Positions 43,330 through 53,690 of a stretch of DNA of 64,000 nucleotides are shown in pieces (positions within the stretch are counted from its first letter, which is position 1; every line of letters begins with the position of its first letter). The translations under genes and the position numbers were made by a program. A model generated the notes under the pieces. It was given only the letters and a program-made list of their open reading frames with translations. It did no database searches and was not told the origin of the DNA. This DNA comes from Gyrodactylus bullatarudis. Its lineage: Eukaryota; Platyhelminthes; Monogenea; Gyrodactylidea; Gyrodactylidae. The stretch covers positions 1-64,000 of the forward strand of contig SSNU01000133.1 in NCBI GenBank assembly GCA_012064415.1. Direction: 5' to 3'.

Positions 43330-43675
43330 CCTTGGCAAAACTAGGGGCTCCACAAACTGCATTTCCAGAGTTAAAGATGACATTAATAATCATCTCAAAG
43401 ATCAAATTTTATCTCGCTCAACTTATGAACAATCTAGAACCTCAACCTACAAGGGTCAATAACAATTTCAAAGCTTACACACCCAAAGAACTCAACTCCT
43501 GTAAAGAAGTCTACATCAGACAAGACGTTTAGTCGAACTGTCTTATGCCAAAGTACAAACGTCCCTATCCCATCATCGAAAGACACGAGAAGTATTACAC
43601 CGTGAACACGGACAAAGGCCCAGACAACGTATCCATTGAGAGATTAAAGCCTTGTTTAATCTCCTCACCCGGGGG
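43330..43675 (+). pseudogene. Gypsy integrase C-terminal region
   Basis: FPELKMTLII is out of frame. Then NNFKAYTPKELNSCKEVYIR and, after a stop, PKYKRPYPIIERHEKYYTVN and NVSIERLKPCL. The last block is the conserved V-S-x-(D/E)-R-L-K-P end of Gypsy integrases. A stop after SSPGG lies just before the 3' LTR. Confidence 0.85.
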
Positions 43676-43681
43676 GTGAAA

Positions 43682-44048
43682 TGTAACAGCATAGTCACCA
43701 AAACTTTTGAATATTACTTTAAAAACCTAATTTATCTATTAATACTACTCAATAGTAATAATATAATAATACAAACTCTTATGTACACGATCACTATCGA
43801 CCAATCATATTGAAGGACCCTTATTAACCAATGAGATCAATGGAGGTTAATTTGTTTAATCACGTGGGTACACAGGTTATATTTCTCTGTGTACACCTCG
43901 TGGTAAGTCGTAAAAACTATGAATCTCTTCTATTCATACCTAATGTACCTTTATTAGCCTTTTTATTGCATTTATCACACAAATATACAGTCCTCATAAA
44001 TACATGACTTTACTAACTACAATGTCTTCCTTTACACCAACCACCACA
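43682..44048 (+). repeat. Gypsy 3' LTR
   Basis: Same length and ends as the 5' LTR. Mismatches seen include TTTATC for TTCATC, CTCAATAG for CTCAGTAG, ATAATAAT for ATATTAAT, and CGTGGG for CGTAGG. Confidence 0.93.
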
Positions 44049-44654
44049 TGTATTTATCTTCAAAATAAGATGAATTATAGCATTATAAATAACGTTTTTA
44101 TATTGATTCTAAGGGATTGAATCAGTTATGGATTGACTAAGTTAAAATATCGACTTTTATCTACATGAAAAATATTACTCGAAACTGTGAATATCATTAG
44201 AACTAAATAAGCTCTTTATTCTATGGCTAAAATGAGCAAATTTGGACTTTTTATCAGCCTCGTGAGGATTTAAATTAACTTCCTTTTTTATTGGTTAATG
44301 AGAATTCTATTCTCTCATTGGCTAATGATGAACGTGTACAAATAAATTGATATTTATGTCTTAATAATATTGGGTAGTTTTGTAAATAAATATTGCTTCA
44401 GGGGAGAGGTAATAATGATAGTTGAATGTTACATGAATGATTAAATTAATATCACAATTTCGTATATGAATTTCATTTTAAACGGCCTAACTTTTGATAC
44501 AGTATTAGATAATAATCAATTTGGTAAAAATTGATTATATAAACAATTGTTAAATGTTAGTTTAAAGATTCATAATTCAATTTCTTTAACTAGTCAAGAA
44601 TATATGAACATTCTCTCTTGTATATTAATAAAGTATTTATTAATTAAAACATAG
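44049..44654. other. Gene-free stretch upstream of the second Gypsy
   Basis: No coding sequence. Could contain LTR sequence of the next element (AATAAA-like signals near 44632), but no second LTR copy is present to prove it. Confidence 0.35.
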
Positions 44655-46235
44655 CGACATGACAATCACAGCTTCGGTAAACTGCATGGGAGAACTGCCT
44701 GTCGAACTCGATATGGAAGAAGATTACTTCACGCAGATGAAGGTGATGATCAGTGCTTATAATGTGCCGGCTACGGAGATTCAGAACTCGTTTTATGTGC
44801 CATCCTTCAACAATCAGAAAGTCACATTTGGCATTGGGTGATAACAACTTCGATGATGTGGAAGATATGAAGAACAAATATCTTGAACATATTAAAAGAA
44901 TTTCTTCATGTATGGTTAAGAAAGCATAATTCAAATCAACGAAGCAAGGTCAAGGAGAATCGTTTGAGGAATTCTTCGACTAGCTAAAAAGACTGGCTAA
45001 GTAAGATGGTTTAGATCAAGACGATATTGCAGAGCAACTTTGTGTATGATGTCAAGCTCAGATCAAAGCTAAGGCAGAGAATCATGAATACAATTCTGTT
45101 CTGAAAATCATCAGAAAATTCAGTCTGGACAAGGAGGTTAAAGAATTTGTAATTTCGCAGTCAAAGGCATCGGTGAACAAGATTCACAAACAACTCAGAC
45201 AACGGTATTGGAGGTGTGAGATCCAATCATAAACCCGAGGACTGCATACAAAAGAATACGAAATGCCGTGATTGTCAGCAAGTGGGACATTCGTCATACA
45301 TGTGTAAGAAAGAAAAAGAGGATAATAGTCTCAATAGGTAAAAGGCGAGGGTCAATCACACTTCATTTGAAGAAAATTCTTCAGATCAAGATATAAAAGT
45401 CAATAAAAAGAAATATAAGTATTACTCTTATTTCGAAAAACTCATTATTAATGAGAAAGTTGTTAGTAGACACGGGTTCAAATTAAAACCTCATTTCTTA
45501 TAGAGAAGCCAAAAGAGTTGATTTAAAAATTAATGCAAACAAAAATAGTATTGTGGATTTTTCCGGAAATAAAATTTAAATTATTGGCATTGTTTAGAAT
45601 ATCAAATTAAAAAGATTGATTGGTTCCTCGGTAAATGCTGAATTGGCTTCTGATAATGATTGTTCAATACTGAACGCAGAAACGAGTCAAGGTCTTAATC
45701 TAATTTGTAAAATTAAAAGAATTTCCTTTAATGAGAATGGCAAAACAAAGGCTAAGCTTGATTTGAAGGAAAATGTGAGCTTTGAAAACCTAAATTTCAA
45801 GTACAGACAAATTCCTTATTCAATTCAGGCTCTAGTTGAGAAGCAAATTAAAATGTGGATTCAAATGGATATTATTTATCCTGTTGAAGACCCTGTCATG
45901 TCAACACCAGTTGTGGTAGCTATCAAAAGAACTAATGGCAAAATTTGCAAAGTTCGGATTTGTAGTGATTATAGACTTACTGTAAACAATTTAATTCATC
46001 TACAAAAAAAATATACCAAATTTAGAGGATATTACTATGGATCTCGTGGATTGTAAATATTTTTCAGTCTTGGGTTTAGAAAATGCTTATCATCAGATTA
46101 AGCTAGATGAGATATCTCATGAGCTCATGTGCATTGCTACACATTATGGTATATTATGCATTCAGAAAATTGCCCTCTGGAATATCATCTGCACTGTTAA
46201 TTTTTCAAGAGGTCATGGAGAGAGTTCTTTGTGAT
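44655..46235 (+). pseudogene. Second Ty3/Gypsy: gag, protease and RT, degraded
   Basis: gag begins MTITASVNCMGELPVELDME and breaks repeatedly. A CCHC knuckle (KCRDCQQVGHSSYMCKKE) is at about 45265-45315. Protease: LLVDTGSN near 45470, followed by stops. RT: frame 45616-46056 with MDIIYPVEDPVMSTPVVVAI and KVRICSDYRLTVNN, then MDLVDCKYFSVLGLENAYHQ (46037-46234). The catalytic YVDD and all downstream domains are missing. It is a lineage different from the 37-kb element, because it has a CCHC-type gag. Confidence 0.85.
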
Positions 46236-46268
46236 AAAGCATGTAAAATATGTTTGTTTGTGTAATAA

Positions 46269-47400
46269 CTATAAGACTTTATTATTTATTTTTACAGACC
46301 ATGTGTAATCACATATGCAGCTCTTTTCATTAAGGAATCTCTTCTCAAAAGTTTTGAGATCTTGATGTATCCTTTCTCCGTGTTCATCTGAGATTGCTCC
46401 TAATGTTCCTTCAGTGAATTTATCGATATGTGATGCTAAATAATGCATCTTTACACTCATTCTGCAACCCATTTCAAGGTAGTTTTCAATAGCTTCTGCC
46501 GCTAGCTGACGGTAGTTTGGAGCTTTGAAATTCCCGAAAAATTCATTGCTTAGTTTGACGAAGGAATTCCAAGATCTCAGTTCAACGGGATTGAGGGATT
46601 CTCTAAATTTTTGACTGGCCATAATCCTTTTAAGTTCAGGTCCAGTAAAACACCCGTTTTCAACTTTTGCAACTGATTTTCCAGGAAATAGCTCATTGAT
46701 CACAGATCTGTTTGACATATTTTTTATAAATTGAGTACCGAGCCAAAGTTTGATATGGAGAGGTGGAAGAAGTATTTTTTCTGATCGAATGAGGGGTTCG
46801 TGAATTCTATTGTTATCAAATTCATTTAATAGATCTGGCCAAATCAGCTGGGTTTTATGCAAAGAAAATGCTTTCGAATCCCAGAGGCAATAGATACAAG
46901 GAAATTTGCAAGAACACTGTTGTAAGCCATAGAGAATGTTAATCACTTTAAAATCCCCCAAAACTCTCCATTTATAACTAAAATAGTTGGATAAACTGAA
47001 AAAACTTGTTACTTCTCCTTTAATTTTCTTGAATATCCAAGGATCAAGGGTTTGAATTTATTCAATTCGTGATGTTACGAAAATTTTAAACTGGATGAGG
47101 ATGCATCTATAAAAAGACGCCATTCAGAAATTACGAATGTAATATTGAGGGATTGCATCAGGCCTTCCACGTTATTACAATAAATTAGATCATCTTCTTG
47201 AGAATAGTGAGTTTTAAACACTTGATCTCTTGTGAGATACTTAGCCGAGGTTACATCTTTCTCAAGACAACCTTTATTATTTAAAAAAGAAACAATTTCA
47301 TATGAGAATTTCTTCGAGGTTGTAGATTTTAAAAGTAGGACATCAATATCGTGTTTTTAAGAGCGATTTTTCAAGTACTTTTAAACTTTGTACGAATGAA
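46269..47400 (-). pseudogene. Conserved repeat-associated protein of unknown function
   Basis: The open 230-aa frame (46961-46269) reads MGDFKVINILYGLQQCSCKF, IYCLWDSKAF, PPLHIKLWLGTQFIKNMS, FTGPELKRIMAS and GAISDEHGERIHQDLKTFEK. Upstream frames add DLIYCNNVEGLMQSLNITFV and EWRLFIDASSSSLKI, broken by stops and frameshifts. From memory, this E-W-R-L-F-I-D ... G-D-K/F-K-V ... S-D-E-H-G-E-R-x-H-Q-D pattern is a high-copy family in many arthropods and in Hydra, presumably transposon-borne. I cannot assign it a superfamily. The conserved D, H and E residues could be catalytic, but this is untested. Confidence 0.7.
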
Positions 47401-47693
47401 ACTTTTGTATAAAAAGATGATAAAATTTTCACAGTTGAAGCAAAATTTACTAAGCCTTAAGATGAGCCGCTTTTCACTGTTGTATGTTTGAAACCAGGTA
47501 GTTATTCCCATTTAGTTACTAAGTAGTTATAAAAATTGTCAATAACACTTTAGTAGGCAATAAGTCATGTTTTTGGGCCGAAATTGATAAAACAAATTAC
47601 ATATTCGAAATCAGCGTAAAATTTTGAACTAAAAGGAAATTTAATTAATTTTTTTCCAACTCTAAAGAAAAAGTATTTTTTCTTCGAGCAGTG

Positions 47694-47915
47694 TTATTCA
47701 GGATTGTATGATAGCAAAAAATTATTTCTTGTGGGTGTAGAAAAGAAGGGGGTCAATTCTCTATATCCCCCTCTACTGGTATTTTTAATGCTCTTATCAT
47801 TAGTAAGAGTTTTTTTATGATTTTCAACGAAATTCTCATTTAAACTGTAAATTATCATATTATCAGCAAATTTAAAATTTGAGGCTGGGTAACATCGATT
47901 TTTGAGAAGACACAA
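47694..47915 (-). pseudogene. Possible non-LTR RT scrap
   Basis: A 73-aa frame contains NFKFADNMIIYSLNENFVE, like the FKYADDMKIIYSFDDSIDVE catalytic segment of the non-LTR RT at 21.3 kb but with the second Asp replaced by Asn. Flanking RT motifs were not recognised. Confidence 0.3.
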
Positions 47916-48091
47916 AGATCGTTTTTCTTGTTTTTTATTGTGCTATACTGAAACTATATTCAACTATTCATGTTAGCTAAAAAATAAAAACCAATCGATG
48001 AATGATTAAAATTTTATTTTTCTTTAACAAAGGTTTTAGCTAAAGAGAATTCTTCAATATCGGTAGTTTGATTACAATTCTTTTCAACAAG

Positions 48092-48100
48092 TTGCTTAAA
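48092..48100 (+). other. Possible 9-nt micro-exon (LLK)
   Basis: Nine bases between CTTTTCAACAAG and GTAAGTACT. Very short, so weak on its own. Confidence 0.2.
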
Positions 48101-48297
48101 GTAAGTACTAGCAAAATAAACTCTAACTATTTTAAAAAAGGTCAATGAGATTGTAAGCGAAAGAAGATTCTCTTTTTTTTCCAGGTTGTGGCTAGCAATA
48201 AAACATATTAGCCAAATGAATACAGATTAAAATATAATATGCTAAATAAACTGTGGACTATCATCCTTTTTATCTTTCTTTGGTTGGAATTACTCAC

Positions 48298-48318
48298 CTT
48301 GTTCATCTTATTGAGCCT
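48298..48318 (-). other. Possible 21-nt micro-exon on the minus strand (RLNKMNK)
   Basis: Minus strand: GAATCTTTTAG, 21 nt ending in CAAG, then GTGAGTAAT. Phase 0 reads RLNKMNK. It is the only minus-strand case at this exact length that I noticed and may be chance. Confidence 0.25.
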
Positions 48319-48387
48319 CTAAAAGATTCAATATAAATGTCCTTAGGGTTTGGCAAATTTTAAAGAGCAGACCTTAAAAAAATTTTA

Positions 48388-49192
48388 GGCTAAAGTTAAG
48401 ATCAGTTCCCCCACCCCTCTTAAATAGTTTATTACTCAAAAGTAATCACTCAGACTTTAAAATAATAAATATATGCATAAATTATTATGATTGACTCACT
48501 TCTTTACATTTTTGATCCATCTTTTCAATTCCAGGTCTCCACATGTGAAAAATGCTGAAAGTTTCATAAATCCATTTATATTCCCACAAAATTCAAAAAA
48601 TCCAATGTAAAAAACAAAATCAGTCTTATGAAAGGAAAGCCTTTTTAACGTAAAAATTTTATTGAGAATAAATGAGTTGATCAAAGATAGATTCTTCAAA
48701 ACAATAACCATTTTAGTTTCTGGAGATTAAGAAATCTTGATTCTCCAGAAGAGGAATGAGGGATCTGTTCGGCAATAAGTCCAACTCTTTGGCATAAGCG
48801 AATGATACTAATGGTATTATTCATGTTTAGTGCAATTAAATTGCATGAAAGTTTCTCCAAATTATGAATAGTTATGTCATCCAATGTTAGAGTCATGTTG
48901 AATTTTTGTAAAATACTTGTGTTTTGAATTGTTTTATTCAAACAATGCATAGAAAGAAGACAGATTTTGTTTTTTATAATGGATTTTTTGAATTTCGTGG
49001 GAATATAAATGGATATATGAAACTTTCGGCATTTTTCACATGTGGAGACCTGGAATTGAAAAGATGGATCAAAAATGTTAAGAAGTGAGTCAATAATAAT
49101 AATTTATGCATATATTTATTATTTTAAAGTCTCAGTGGTAACTTTTGAGTAATAAACTATTTAAGAGGAGGGAACTGATCTTAACTTTAGCC
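48388..49192. mobile_element. Foldback element with 8-bp target duplication, copy 2
   Basis: Ends GGCTAAAGTTAAGATCAG, flanked by AAATTTTA on both sides (48380-48387 and 49193-49200). The left arm is shortened (about 240 bp) and the right arm is about 430 bp, so the element is asymmetric. The unpaired part (48631-48760) includes GGAAAGCCTTTTTAAC. The right arm encodes inward a longer version of the MHCLNKTIQNTSILQ frame (48950-48696). No complete transposase. Confidence 0.88.
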
Positions 49193-49334
49193 AAATTTTA
49201 AAACTAAATATAGGCTTTAAAGTGTACGTTTAACATTATAAGCTCTACAACATTGAATAATAAGTGATACGAATTTTTTAAACCTTTAATTATAATTACT
49301 TTCTTACTCAACAAAAAATGTGGTTAATGAAAAT

Positions 49335-49387
49335 TGTCAAGGTGTGCTCTTTCCCATATGCTGAACCCGAAGAACAACTGTAGCTGA
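49335..49387. repeat. Relic of a Tigger element end
   Basis: GGTGTGCTCTTTCCCATATG then CTGAACCCGAAGAACAACTG matches the right end of the Tigger element (24430-24469) with about six differences. It is solo, with no partner end nearby. Confidence 0.6.
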
Positions 49388-49640
49388 AACTTTTCTTTAT
49401 CTTACCTAACTACTTTTTAGTAAATTCCTTTGAGAAGAGCGGTTAGAGAAATCATATTTGTATCACTTTTAATATTATTTAACTTACAGTACAGATTATT
49501 TTCTTCCTTAATAAATGTAGAACCGCTTCATAGGTTAGGTCAGTAAACCTTAGTCTGAATTAAATGCCGATCAGAAAAAAAAATATAGTTGAATTACGTT
49601 AGATATAATATTCGGATTATCCAGAATCATAAAATTTTAG

Positions 49641-49655
49641 AATCAGTCGAATAAA
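49641..49655 (+). other. Candidate 15-nt micro-exon (NQSNK)
   Basis: Flanked by ATAAAATTTTAG and GTAAGTCAA. Phase 0 reads NQSNK. Confidence 0.35.
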
Positions 49656-49725
49656 GTAAGTCAATAGATAAATTATATGCTCACAAATATATTATTGATA
49701 AAAATAATCAATTAACATTAAAGAA

Positions 49726-50426
49726 GTGATCCTGGAAATAGCGGAAGCAAAATTAGTTAACGATGAAAAACCAGCCCTTTGTGCGCAAAAACTCCTAGGA
49801 CGGAATCTCGGCTTCACAGGTATGAATTTCTACAAAGCCCGGAACATCATCACAAAAGTATCCAAATTGACAAATAACGCTGAAAACCTCTACAATCCAG
49901 GCTCAACCTTGGTACAAAAACTACAGACCTCAACATCAGTTGATGAACCCTCCAAGAGCAAACCTGGGAATACCATAAAGAAAGTTTTCAAGCCCACAAT
50001 AACTTCAACTCAAACCCCTATACAAGATGCGGAACAAACAACCACCCAACTTCCACGCATCTACGAAGAATAACACAATCCACTGAGAGAAAGGAGAACA
50101 ATGCGAACAAGCCCAAGGAAATCGCCAACTCAATTCCCACTCCTGACATGGCAACCACTGTGGCATTAGAAAACCAAACCTCAACATTGGTTGATAAGCA
50201 ACCTTCCACAGAACAACAAGCCCAGGACCCCCAAAACCCAGCAACCCCAAATGATCGCAAACGTTTCTTTTCACAGCCCGGATTAATAACCTCAACCCCA
50301 AATCGAAAAAGGAACCCCTCTACATCACCCCAGAAACACAAAAAAAGGAAAAAGGGCAAAAAAGTGCCTGACGACAACCAGAAAATATACAACTTCCTTC
50401 CTCCCCTAAAAAGGTGGGAAGACTAA
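49726..50426 (+). pseudogene. Penelope family-B endonuclease end and long basic tail
   Basis: Starts inside the GIY-YIG domain (AKLVNDEKPALCAQKL), continues TGMNFYKARNIITKVSKLTN and a Thr/Ser/Gln linker to a stop at 50073. A shifted frame (50148-50426) gives MATTVALENQTSTLVDKQPS, NDRKRFFSQPGLITSTP, a lysine-rich patch (KHKKRKKGKK) and DDNQKIYNFLPPLKRWED. Only one frame change separates the parts. The basic patch is a plausible nuclear localisation signal. It is the most complete family-B tail in the window. Confidence 0.8.
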
Positions 50427-50562
50427 TCGGGGATCCCGTTGGTCAACATCAAAACAATACCCCCCATTGGCCAAAAACCCTAAAGTGAATTTCAGCTATT
50501 GGTCAGACTATACTGTGCTATATTTTTCCTGTATGTATATATATATATATATATTTATCAAA

Positions 50563-50580
50563 AGTCGGTGTAAGGTCCAA
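50563..50580 (+). ncRNA. Truncated type-B hammerhead
   Basis: AGTCGGTGTAAGGTC, the 5' strand of helix I, is present 137 bp after the family-B tail. The sequence then departs from the family before the core, so the ribozyme is cut off. Confidence 0.5.
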
Positions 50581-50774
50581 AATATGAGTATGAATCTGTG
50601 GGATAAATTGGGAAAATGAAAATTGATTCTTGATTATTAACCTAGATCATTCGAAAATTAAAACTGATTTCAAAATATTTTTTTAGCCTGTATTAATTTG
50701 ATAGAAGCATTAAATATTACACACAGATTCAGAATTTTACGCTGAATCCTATGATACTAAAATTAGGTGATATT

Positions 50775-50885
50775 TAATTCAGCTGTTTTTTCTAGAGCTC
50801 TTTTCTGGTATGATAGAAAGATGATTTAAACTCGATATAAATCAACAATAAAGATTAAGAATATCTTCAAAACTCCTTTAATGTA
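50775..50885. repeat. Dispersed repeat, second copy
   Basis: Inverted match to 20-130 at the window start. Short, unclassified, no coding capacity. Confidence 0.6.
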
Positions 50886-51205
50886 TTGTTAAATTAAGGA
50901 ATCTGATAGTAGAAACTGTTTGTAGAACCTTGGGAGTTTTTTAGAAAGAATTTTGCTTCGTTCTGATTGGCCTAAGATCACTCGAATATTACTGGTCTAA
51001 ATGTGGGACAGAAATGGTATATATGTTACCGCGAATATGGGAAATCAGTGAATGGACTGAAATCACTAGTGAAAATTAAAAATCGTTTATTTTCCCGGTA
51101 AGATGGGAAATATTTACGATTTTACATGTTGCTTATTTACAAAAAGCCAGTGTGTAGGTGGTGTCAATACCATGGGAGAGTTGAGTAATAGGAGACGAAC
51201 GGGGG

Positions 51206-51256
51206 TTCTAGCCTAGTGGTTTCAACGTTGAAGACCTGGGTTCGAATCCTGGCTAT
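51206..51256 (+). promoter_or_regulatory. tRNA-like Pol III internal promoter
   Basis: A box TAGCCTAGTGG at 51209-51219 and B box GGTTCGAATCC at 51239-51249, 19 bp apart. The region around the B box can form a T-arm with two wobble pairs (CTGGG with CCTGG). No matching acceptor stem, so this is a tRNA-derived promoter rather than a tRNA gene. Confidence 0.75.
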
Positions 51257-51299
51257 GGTGTACTGAGGAGTCCTAATAAGGACGAAACGCGTCTACATC
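51257..51299 (+). ncRNA. Canonical type I hammerhead ribozyme
   Basis: GGUGUA 51257-51262, CUGAGGA 51263-51269, helix II GUCC/GGAC with loop UAAUAA (51270-51283), GAA 51284-51286, helix III ACGCGU 51287-51292, C 51293, UACAUC 51294-51299. Helix I pairs six bases including one G-U. All core bases match the consensus. Helix III is a 6-nt palindrome without a loop, as in the schistosome and newt satellite hammerheads, which are known to act best as dimers. Cleavage is predicted between 51293 and 51294. Confidence 0.9.
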
Positions 51300-51798
51300 T
51301 GCCACCGTGAGTTGAATATTATTTGACTCTCTTATGGAATTGACACTTGCTTATACGAATTTCTAACATCTAGGTGTGAGAAGACAATCTCCATCAAGTT
51401 AGAGTTCATATGGATATAGGAACCAGTGACCACACTTTAAATTTTTTTTTCAAACTCTAGCCAAAATTGTGAAATGTATAGTCAAAAATGTCAAAAAAGG
51501 TTCAACTAAAAGTATGTGTGAAAAGTGAGACAACATAACCAAAGAAACAAGCCCTCTGAATAAAAATAAAATCTCATTGTTTGAGATAATTACCATTTTT
51601 ACTAGGGATTAGCCTCGATTCCCTGGTTTATCATTTTCACGGTGAAGGTTTCAGTGAAATGGTAAATATTTCCCATTTTGCCGGGAAAATAAACGATTTC
51701 CCATTTTCACTAATGATTTCCGTCTATTCACTGATTTCCCATATTCGCGGTAACATATATACCATTTCTGTCCCACATTTAGACCAGTAATATTCGAG

Positions 51799-52223
51799 GC
51801 TAAAATATATAGAGTCAAATTCCATTTTTACACAAGTCGTCTCACTTTACAGAGCTTTCTTCAGACAAAAGTCAATTACAATAAAAATCAGAATTTAACC
51901 AAGTTCTAATTCTCAAGATCTCTGTTTATTCTAAATTTTGCAGTACAATGGCAATTTTTCTAACAGGATTCTAAAATACCCGAGACTTAAGATTCGGGCA
52001 TTACTTCTAAAGCTTCAGGCTATCCACAAATCGCAAATTTTTCGCCAGTATTCTTAAATTAATCATTCTAAAAGAAATCAAAAATGCGACGCGAAAGACC
52101 GAAGAATTCAACATAAAGTAATTTCGAATTAAATTATTTCTAAATATTTAGTTGAACAAATCATTTGTTATTCTACGCATAGAAATTCCTTTGTATGAAT
52201 AAAAAAAGAGGGGTCGTAATAAA
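51799..52223. other. Gene-free stretch
   Basis: AT-rich, no ORF or repeat recognised. Confidence 0.45.
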
Positions 52224-52800
52224 CTATCGAACCAGAATTACACAATCGATGAAAACCTTATTTTGGAATGACAAAGGGACATCAACACAACAAATTTTAA
52301 TCAAATTTATTATATGATCACTATCGATTCTAAAACCACCATTTTCATCAACAAACAAGGAACTAATATCGAATGAAACCATTTTCTTCGAACTGATATC
52401 TAACTCCTTTGTTTTATCAACAAATCTAAAAGTATCTTCGACGATATATTTTGAATAATAAACATGTATAGGCTTCAAAATAATTGTTAACCATTTGCCA
52501 AATGGTGTTGTGGACAAGAGGACATTTCCAGAATCGGAAGCATAGGAAATACCTCAGGAATAAGACCATTGATAATCTTATGTGTTTTTGGAACTAGATA
52601 TAACCTAGACATTCTAATATGTTTCCTGGCTATAAAATACCTAGTCTTTTCAGTAATGATGCCCTTTTTAAATAAATCCATCGCTATAGGATAGATTTTA
52701 CGTTCCATGCCTTCCATATTTACCTCTGACCTAACTAAACCTTTGTTTTCAAATTTCCTTTCAGATGAAAGGAAATCCCTCCCAGCTTTAAATTAATCTA
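52224..52800 (-). pseudogene. PLE3 RT N-terminal half, inverted
   Basis: Minus-strand frames: GMERKIYPIAMDLFKKGIIT, HIRMSRLYLVPKTHKII, LEMSSCPQHHLANG, frameshift, GKWLTIILKPIHVYYSKYIV, KKMVSFDISSLF and DVPLSFQNKVF. It ends just before the QKDG(V/I)AMGSP motif. It lies head to head with the second half of the same kind of element at 52835. Confidence 0.85.
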
Positions 52801-52834
52801 TAATGGTTATGAAAATCAATGTGTCTATTTTTTC

Positions 52835-53690
52835 TCAAAAATAAACAATATTCATCCAAATATTAAATTTACTTTTGAGGAGGAATCCAATGATATACTG
52901 AGTTTTTTAGATGTTAAACTAACCAAGAAAGTCGATGGATCAATCCAAAGAAACATTCATAAGAAGAAGACTGACAATGGCAAATATTTTCATTTTGCTA
53001 GTTTCAGTCCTATTTCTCATAAAGTTGGTTTGGTTGTCGGTCAGTCTAAAAGAATAAAAAGAATCGTAAGCGAAGAGGAACTTCCTAATGAATTGGAGAG
53101 ATTGAAAAACAGTTTGATGGAAAATGGCTTTCCTGCAAGATTTATTGATAAATTTATCTCTTTGCCTGAACGACAAACAGATGATACTATCATGTCAAAT
53201 AATGAGGAGATCAAAACCGTTTTCATGAAACTAAATTTCAAAGGTGATGGCCTTAGCAGTGATGTAAGAAGAAAACTGACAAATCTTATAAATTACCATT
53301 ATTCCAATATACAATTAAAATTGTATTTAAAACACAAATATTATTTAGTTTAATTCATAAGGATAAGCTCAAGCCAGAAGAAAATACTCTCTTAATTTAT
53401 AAGTTTCAATGCGACTGCGGTTCAACTTACCTTGGAAGAACTATTAGAAAACTAAGGACTAGGACAAAAGAACATCTTTCAAAGAACACTTCAGTTCATA
53501 AACATTTAACGGACAATACAATCATAATGCTGACTATTCAAATTTTTCAATATTTTATAAGAACTCAGGTGATGACAGCACTGATCTCTGGATTAAAGAG
53601 AAATTCTTAATTAATACTATTAAACCAGATCTGTGTGTTCAAAAGAACCATACATATTCTCTTATATTACCCTGGCCTATGTGAGCTTTT
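52835..53690 (+). pseudogene. PLE3 RT end and GIY-YIG endonuclease
   Basis: Begins NNIHPNIKFTFEEESNDILS, FLDVKLTKKVDGS and continues open to 53353: YFHFASFSPISHKVGLVVG, RIVSEEELPNELERLKNSLM and VFMKLNFKGDGLSSDVRRKL. Frameshifts follow, and broken frames give YKFQCDCGSTYLGRTIRKLR (endonuclease core), KPDLCVQKN and LILPWPM-stop near 53683. The RT palm with YVDD is absent, lost between the two inverted halves. It is closest to PLE2 in sequence and C-terminus. Confidence 0.88.

Larger units (their letters stand above)
36899..44048 (+). mobile_element. Full-length Ty3/Gypsy LTR retrotransposon with two internal insertions
   Basis: Two 367-bp LTRs (TGTAACAGC...CCACCACA) bracket gag, protease, RT, RNase H and integrase in the order of Ty3/Gypsy. 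A 4-bp duplication TGTA (36895-36898 and 44049-44052) flanks it. I count about four LTR mismatches, so the insertion is young. It is interrupted in RNase H by a foldback element (39885-41596) and in the integrase by a Penelope 3' end (about 42795-43290). No envelope-like gene is present. Confidence 0.95.
51161..51346. repeat. Inner inverted repeat around the cassette
   Basis: GTGTCAATACCATGGGAGAG followed by TTGAGTAATA (51161-51190) pairs with 51317-51346 (starts TATTATTTGACTCTC, ends ATTGACAC), 30 bp with about five mismatches. The 126 bp between the arms contain exactly the A box, B box and ribozyme. Confidence 0.7.
50981..51798. mobile_element. Terminal-inverted-repeat element carrying a tRNA-like promoter and a hammerhead
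   Basis: Left arm CTCGAATATTACTGGTC and right arm GACCAGTAATATTCGAG pair over about 140 bp (50981-51118 with 51658-51798). Inside is a second, inner inverted repeat (51161-51190 with 51317-51346) that encloses the tRNA-like and ribozyme cassette. No ORF. The element looks non-autonomous. Whether the cassette is a SINE that landed inside a MITE, or an original part of it, cannot be told from one copy. Confidence 0.75.

Noticed and set aside
51206..51262. A functional tRNA gene
   Set aside because: A and B boxes are good, but there is no acceptor stem and the sequence runs straight into the hammerhead.
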